A stretch of DNA of 64,000 bases from Serratia silvae. GTDB lineage: Bacteria; Pseudomonadota; Gammaproteobacteria; Enterobacterales; Enterobacteriaceae. Within the stretch, counting starts at the first letter, position 1. Each line of letters opens with the position of its first letter. The DNA is taken from the NCBI RefSeq assembly GCF_023282985.1, contig NZ_JAGQDC010000017.1, forward strand, positions 62,001 to 126,000. Direction: 5' to 3'. The notes under the pieces were generated by a model. The model saw only the letters and a program-made list of their open reading frames with translations. It did no database searches and was not told the DNA's origin. A program made the translations under genes and the position numbers. Below, one piece after another: positions 59,775 through 64,000 of this stretch.

Positions 59775-60082
59775 TCCGTACCCTTCTTCTCCCCAAAATC
59801 GTTAACAATATTGATACGGAGTCTGTGCTGGCAGAACAAATAAGGAATAATCTTTACTTATAGCTTTTCATGCTAAGTGCATTTTTTATCATTAAAAATT
59901 CAGCGCTACTTGTTATAAAATTATAAATGACTTTAAAATTAATGAGATAAATAACCATTTAAACACCATGGTTAAACAAGTTATGCAGAAAAATTTATTA
60001 CCTAGAGGGATAAGATATATCAACGCGAGGGTTGATTAGGCATTTGGGGCAGCGTATACGCCGCCCCAACGGTAACTGGAGG
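59775..60082. other. AT-rich intergenic region upstream of the cbl pseudogene
   Basis: About 310 bases; the old cbl promoter and the end of chaC. Nothing else recognised. Confidence 0.35.
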
Positions 60083-60778
60083 TCAGACCGTGGCTTCGCC
60101 ACCTATTGGCCCTGAGGTGTTTTGTTGCAGCCACTGACGGACATAACCGACCAGATCGCCGATGCAGTCATCCTTCATGCCGTGATTTTTCAGCTCGTTA
60201 TCCAAGGCAAACAGATACTGCGCGTTGGTGCCCAACGGGCCGCTGGCGCTGGCGATCAGCGGAGCGATCACCTGGTGGCTGGTATCCGCTTCAAATAACG
60301 GATGTTGCGGGTTCATGACAAACACCAAGGCGGTGACTACGCTGCCGTCGTCCAGCATCAGGTCACACCAGGCTGGCAGATAGCAACCGGTGATCATCTC
60401 GCGCTTCCACAGCAATTCCAGCTCTTCGCGCAGTGTCTCTTCCGGCAGGCGGAAGGCCAGACCGGTGGTTTGCCCCCCTTCTTGCAGAGCCAGCATGCGC
60501 CCTGGCTGATGCAGCGTGCCCCGTCCGGCGGTCAAACGCAGGCAAAATGCCCGGTGCCAGCCTTGCAGAGTTGCCGGGCGCACCTCTTCAGATTCAAATA
60601 CCGGGTTCCACATCAGTGAACCATAGCCAAAAACCCATACCGGGCTATTGTCCGGCCGCCTGGAAAGCGTACATGTCAATGAGGCCGAGCGCTGTTCCGG
60701 TGTCAGCAACAGCGACTCTTCGATAGTACCGAATGCCGTTTTGCAGTCTGCTTTTTGCAGAAAATCTCGAGTTAACAC
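60083..60778 (-). CDS. chaC: Glutathione-specific gamma-glutamylcyclotransferase ChaC
   Basis: 231-residue cytoplasmic enzyme that splits glutathione into 5-oxoproline and Cys-Gly. The GGCT fold is recognised by VFGYGSLMWNPVF (substrate-binding loop) and the catalytic Glu in FRLPEETLREELELLWKREM. The gene starts at GTG 60778 with AGGAGG nine bases upstream. In E. coli it lies in the chaA-chaB-chaC cluster; here chaA is at 62412 on the other strand and chaB is not seen, with an ERIC and a siderophore-interacting protein gene between them. Confidence 0.93.
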   Translation of the reverse strand: MLTRDFLQKADCKTAFGTIEESLLLTPEQRSASLTCTLSRRPDNSPVWVFGYGSLMWNPVFESEEVRPATLQGWHRAFCLRLTAGRGTLHQPGRMLALQEGGQTTGLAFRLPEETLREELELLWKREMITGCYLPAWCDLMLDDGSVVTALVFVMNPQHPLFEADTSHQVIAPLIASASGPLGTNAQYLFALDNELKNHGMKDDCIGDLVGYVRQWLQQNTSGPIGGEATV

Positions 60779-60887
60779 CTAATACAACCTCCTGGGAATA
60801 GGATTGCCCTAAACCCTTCGCCACTGTGTATGCAATTTCTTTTTTGGGATGCGGGGCGTATTTATTTCCACCGCCCAGCAAAAAATA

Positions 60888-61016
60888 TATACCCTATAGA
60901 TTTCAAGTTGCAGCTAGGCAACAAGCTTACTCATCCCCAGGCGCTTACTTTTGGGTAAGTGACTGGCGTGGGTAAGTGCAGATAACAACACTGCAACTTG
61001 AAAGACGACGGGTATA
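60888..61016. repeat. ERIC element, about 129 bp
   Basis: Begins TATACCCTATAG, has the arms TTTCAAGTTGCAG and CTGCAACTTGAAAGACGACGG, and the diagnostic core TTACTCATCCCCAGGCGCTTAC with GGTAAGTGACTGG. Ends GGGTATA. Typical ERIC length; between chaC and the siderophore-interacting protein gene. Confidence 0.9.
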
Positions 61017-61220
61017 AATGACCATATTCTTTTCTGACCTCTCAATCAAGTTTCCAGGCATATTTAATGTGAAAAAGTATTTGTACCCAGCAGCAATAAT
61101 ATTAATAGACGTAAAATTTTACCCTTCACCTGCGATTTGTTAACGGAGAGCGACGTTTTAACCGCAAAAAAATACAATCCGAGCGGATGACGCCCCTTGG
61201 CCTGATGTGCCATGCAATCA

Positions 61221-61239
61221 GCAAACAATTCTCATTATC
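61221..61239. promoter_or_regulatory. Fur-like box
   Basis: GCAAACAATTCTCATTATC matches the 19-base Fur consensus at 13 positions, including a perfect CATTATC half. It lies 45 bases before the GTG start of the siderophore-interacting protein gene. Confidence 0.65.
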
Positions 61240-61283
61240 AGATGGCATGATATACTGGCGGCAGAATGATAAAGGAGAGTCCC

Positions 61284-62102
61284 GTGACAACCGAAACCCC
61301 ACGCAGCCGCGCCCCCTATTTGATCGAAGTAGCCCGTTTACGCGACATCACACCGCATCTGCGGCGCATCACCTTCAGCGCGCCTGACCTGCGTTATTAC
61401 CCAGCCGAAGCCGCCGCCGCACATATCAAGGTATTCTTACCACTCGCTGGCCAAACTCAACCAGACCTGCCTACGCTCACTGAAAAGGGCCCGGTATGGG
61501 CCGCCGATGCCGTACGCCCGCTAGTTCGCACCTACTCTATTCGTGCCGTCCGCCCGCAACAGGGTGAGATAGATATTGAGTTTGCCTTGCACGACCACAG
61601 CGGGCCAGCGGTCAACTTTGCGCGTCAGGCCAAGCCGGGGGATAAAATTGGTATCAGCAATCCTGGTGGCCCCAAGCCAATGCTGCCAGAAGCAGACTTT
61701 TACTGCCTGGCTGGCGATCCTTCTTCGTTACCGGCCATCGCCGCGCTGCTGGAAAACTTGCCAGCACGTAGTGAAGGCCACGCCTTTATCCGTGTCGATA
61801 CCCCTGCGGACGTTATCGATCTGCAAAAGCCTGCCGGTGTTGAACTAAGCTGGATCATTGGTGGCACGGAGAAAACGGCCGATCTCATCACGCAATTCTG
61901 CGCCTTGCCATTACCGGATAACGGCACCCAGTTCTGGCTGGCAGGTGAGGATCGCCTGGTGGTCGAACTGCGTCGTTACCTACGCCGGGAACGCCAATGT
62001 GACCGTAATCAGCTTTACGCCGTGCCTTACTGGCGTGAAGGGCTAAATGAAGAGGGTTACCATCAGAAAAGGCACGATATCATGGATAACATTGATTCCT
62101 GA
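61284..62102 (+). CDS. Siderophore-interacting protein (FAD-dependent ferric reductase, YqjH/ViuB-like)
   Basis: 272 residues with an FAD-binding ferredoxin-reductase-type barrel: VRTYSIRAV (flavin binding) at about 90-98, a NADPH/C-terminal domain SIP (LAGDPSSLPAIAALLENLP and WLAGEDRLVVELRRYL), RYLRRERQ near the end. Such proteins reduce ferric-siderophore complexes in the cytoplasm to release iron. The GTG at 61284 with AAGGAG 7 bases upstream is preferred to ATG 61266, which overlaps that ribosome-binding site. Fur-like box upstream, terminator downstream, no siderophore operon in the window. Confidence 0.9.
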   Translation: MTTETPRSRAPYLIEVARLRDITPHLRRITFSAPDLRYYPAEAAAAHIKVFLPLAGQTQPDLPTLTEKGPVWAADAVRPLVRTYSIRAVRPQQGEIDIEFALHDHSGPAVNFARQAKPGDKIGISNPGGPKPMLPEADFYCLAGDPSSLPAIAALLENLPARSEGHAFIRVDTPADVIDLQKPAGVELSWIIGGTEKTADLITQFCALPLPDNGTQFWLAGEDRLVVELRRYLRRERQCDRNQLYAVPYWREGLNEEGYHQKRHDIMDNIDS

Positions 62103-62205
62103 TCGCCATTATCTGCCTTATTTTTCGCAAAAAACGGTGGTTAAAACCCATTTATAGGCGTTTAACAAGGAATGTAAGGATTTTTACGTAAAAGTAAGTA
62201 AATAA

Positions 62206-62229
62206 AACCGCATCCGATGCGGTTTTTTT
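62206..62229 (+). terminator. Intrinsic terminator after the siderophore-interacting protein gene
   Basis: AACCGCAT/ATGCGGTT stem with a 3-base loop and seven T residues. The 62103-62411 gap otherwise holds the chaA promoter, which I could not resolve. Confidence 0.88.
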
Positions 62230-62411
62230 GTTACTCTTATCACATAAAGCAAAGTTTTGCTGTCTAAAAACCAGACACAACATCACATTATTACTCGGCG
62301 TCATGCGCAGAGTTTATCCTATTATTATTAACAACTTTCTGGATACGCTGACCCTTACTGCAGGTGAACAGCGATGACGGGCCACGCAGTTTGAGAAGGA
62401 GATGTACCGTA

Positions 62412-63512
62412 ATGAAGTCGCACAACGATCCTGGCCGATCCAAATCTCGCCACACAGAGTATTCCCTGATTTTCCCTATCGCCGCGCTGGTTGTGCTCAA
62501 CCTGTGGAGCGGTACCAGCAGTTTCCCACTGATCGTGGCCATCAACATTATTGCCCTGGTAGGTATCCTCAGCAGTGCTTTCAGCGTGGTACGCCATGCC
62601 GACGTACTGGCCCACCGCCTGGGTGAACCCTACGGCTCGCTGATCCTCAGCCTGTCGGTGGTGATCCTGGAAGTGAGCCTGATTTCAGCGCTGATGGCAA
62701 CCGGCGACGCGGCCCCGGCCCTGATGCGTGACACACTGTATTCAATCATCATGATTGTGACTGCCGGACTGGTTGGGGTTGCCCTGCTGCTCGGCGGGCG
62801 CAAGTTTGCGACCCAGTACGTTAACCTTGGCGGTATCAAACAGTACCTGATGGCGATTTTCCCGCTGGCGGTGATCGTGCTGGTGTTGCCAAGCGCCCTG
62901 CCTGGGGGCAACTTCAGCGTGGGTCAGTCACTGCTGGTTGCGGCCATCTCAGCGGCGATGTACGGCGTATTCCTGCTGATCCAGACCAAAACCCACCAGA
63001 GCCTGTTTGTTTATGAACACGAAGATGACGATGGCGACCCGCACCACGGTAAACCTTCTTCACACAGCAGCCTGTGGCATGCTGCCTGGTTGATCGTGCA
63101 TCTGGTCGCGGTAATTGCCGTCACCAAATTCAACGCCAACCCGCTTGAAGGCTTGCTCACCAAGCTGAACGCGCCAACCCAGTTCACCGGTTTCCTGGTT
63201 GCGTTGCTGATCCTGTCCCCGGAAGGGTTGGGTGCTCTGCGCGCGGTGTTGAACAATCAGGTGCAGCGCGCCATGAACCTGTTCTTCGGCTCGGTGCTGG
63301 CGACGATTTCTCTGACGGTGCCGGCGGTAACGATTATTGCCACCCTGACTGGCCAGACGCTAATCTTCGGCCTGCAGGCACCGCATATGGTAGTAATGCT
63401 GACGGTGTTGATATTGTGCCATATCTCGTTCTCTACCGGCAGAACCAACGTGTTGAACGGCACCGCGCACCTGGCGCTGTTTGCCGCTTATATGATGACG
63501 ATATTTGCCTGA
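62412..63512 (+). CDS. chaA: Sodium(calcium, potassium)/proton antiporter ChaA
   Basis: 366 residues, identical in length to E. coli ChaA, a CaCA-superfamily exchanger of about 11 helices that exports Na+, Ca2+ or K+ against protons at alkaline pH. The two alpha repeats carry the ion-binding acids: LGEPYGSLILSLSVVILEVSLI (first) and LLILSPEGLGALRAVLNN (second). An acidic loop in the middle (YEHEDDDGDPHHGK) is characteristic. The start MKSHNDPGR at 62412 follows AAGGAGAT; the frame is open further without homology. Confidence 0.96.
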   Translation: MKSHNDPGRSKSRHTEYSLIFPIAALVVLNLWSGTSSFPLIVAINIIALVGILSSAFSVVRHADVLAHRLGEPYGSLILSLSVVILEVSLISALMATGDAAPALMRDTLYSIIMIVTAGLVGVALLLGGRKFATQYVNLGGIKQYLMAIFPLAVIVLVLPSALPGGNFSVGQSLLVAAISAAMYGVFLLIQTKTHQSLFVYEHEDDDGDPHHGKPSSHSSLWHAAWLIVHLVAVIAVTKFNANPLEGLLTKLNAPTQFTGFLVALLILSPEGLGALRAVLNNQVQRAMNLFFGSVLATISLTVPAVTIIATLTGQTLIFGLQAPHMVVMLTVLILCHISFSTGRTNVLNGTAHLALFAAYMMTIFA

Positions 63513-63534
63513 TACCGGGTGGTTACAAAACATC

Positions 63535-63562
63535 AACAGGGCGCAGTGATTGCGCCCTGTTC
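63535..63562 (+). terminator. Hairpin after chaA
   Basis: AACAGGGCGC/GCGCCCTGTT, a 10-bp stem with a 7-base loop, directly before an ERIC element. Only a short T-run follows. Confidence 0.6.
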
Positions 63563-63714
63563 TATACCCCCTATGAATTTCAAGCTGCAGTTAGGCGACA
63601 AGCTTACTCATCCCCAAGCGCTTACTTTTCGTAAGTGACTGGGGTGAGGTCCAGGGATGGGCCGAATAGCTATGTGCAGGTAACAACGCTGCAGCTTGAA
63701 AGACGACGGGTATA
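63563..63714. repeat. ERIC element, about 152 bp
   Basis: TATACCCCCTATGAATTTCAAGCTGCAG at one end, GCTGCAGCTTGAAAGACGACGG and GGTATA at the other, with the core CATCCCCAAGCGCTTAC and GTAAGTGACTGGGGTGAGG. It is longer than the copy at 60888 by about 23 bases, mainly after GACTGGGGTGAGG. Confidence 0.9.
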
Positions 63715-63715
63715 T

Positions 63716-64000
63716 TTATAGCGCCATGAAAATCAGTGTTGCAATCCCGCCAAACAGCAGCCATTTGATAATGTAATAGCCCGTCTTGTTCCAGGCTTTT
63801 AATCGCTTGCCAACCTTACGCACAGCATAGATATATTTGAACAGCCGATTGACGCCGCCGGTACGATCGCCCTCTTCATTCGGTGCTGTGGCAGCACTCA
63901 TCAAATTACGCCCCAACCAGTGATTCACCGCCTGCGCCCAACGGTAACGCATCGGCCGCTCGATGTCGCAAAACAGGATCAGGCGGTTTTCCCCGCTCTG
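63716..64000 (-). CDS. lpxO: LpxO-like aspartyl/asparaginyl beta-hydroxylase, 3' part only
   Basis: C-terminal 94 codons, open to the window edge. NRLILFCDIERPM, RTGGVNRLFKYIY and a hydrophobic tail near the C terminus are typical of the LpxO branch of Fe(II)/2-oxoglutarate oxygenases, which add a 2-hydroxyl to the secondary myristate of lipid A. The conserved Arg-containing 2-oxoglutarate site and the metal ligands lie outside the window, so activity cannot be judged. The ATG at 63952 is an internal Met, not the start. Confidence 0.7.
   Translation of the reverse strand, partial: QSGENRLILFCDIERPMRYRWAQAVNHWLGRNLMSAATAPNEEGDRTGGVNRLFKYIYAVRKVGKRLKAWNKTGYYIIKWLLFGGIATLIFMAL

Overview
This 64 kb window looks like the chromosome of an enterobacterium of the Serratia type (Yersiniaceae). 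Many proteins are near-identical or clearly orthologous to Escherichia coli K-12 chromosomal genes and lie in recognisable blocks (pdeD-yoaE-manXYZ-yobD-mntP-rlmA-yobF-cspC, yebO-mgrB, cbpAM/yccJ, astCADBE, narGHJI/narK/narXL-ychO, chaC/chaA). Between the blocks sit genes absent from K-12, and ERIC repeats are present. No rRNA, tRNA, CRISPR array, complete insertion sequence or complete prophage was seen. The genus is inferred from protein resemblance only.

Layout. 1-9.5 kb: the 3' end of an EAL phosphodiesterase gene, yoaE, the mannose PTS manXYZ, yobD, the riboswitch-controlled Mn exporter mntP, rlmA, a YfiH-family gene and the yobF-cspC pair. 9.5-20.4 kb: a patchwork of small genes, including a metallo-beta-lactamase-fold hydrolase, an aromatic amino acid permease, two phage-type small genes (DUF4060, NinX), a deleted fosA remnant, yebO, mgrB with a TTG start, the CbpA/CbpM co-chaperone pair, a SoxS/MarA-size AraC regulator, several very small membrane proteins, kbp and yebW. 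20.4-31.5 kb: a general porin, the arginine succinyltransferase operon astCADBE with a readable sigma-54/ArgR/NtrC-type control region, an esterase and a MocR-type regulator (YdcR).

31.6-42.2 kb is the most unusual part. A cyanide-insensitive-type bd oxidase operon (cioA, cioB and a 52-residue DUF2474 protein) converges on an eight-gene minus-strand operon in which every junction overlaps by 4 or 8 bases. That operon encodes a KAS III-type condensing enzyme, an NAD(P)-dependent epimerase/3beta-HSD-like dehydrogenase, a lactonase-type metallo-hydrolase, an AMP-ligase of the F390-synthetase-related group, a PAP2 phosphatase, a sterol-desaturase-type hydroxylase and two tandem fatty acid desaturases. 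It reads as one pathway for an unusual, desaturated and oxygenated acyl-derived product, partly reminiscent of OleA/OleC/OleD olefin biosynthesis but lacking OleB. I do not recognise it as a characterised system.

42.5-58.7 kb: an orphan C-terminal Rpn-nuclease fragment, then the nitrate respiration block. narGHJI is separated from narK by an epimerase gene and a membrane-bound ToxR-like regulator; narXL follows, and then an inverse autotransporter (ychO) with a long Ala/Pro-rich extension. FNR and NarL/NarP sites are visible. 58.7-64 kb: a cbl regulator pseudogene with two internal deletions, chaC, a siderophore-interacting flavoprotein behind a Fur-like box, chaA, two full ERIC elements, and the 3' end of an lpxO-like lipid A hydroxylase gene cut by the window edge.
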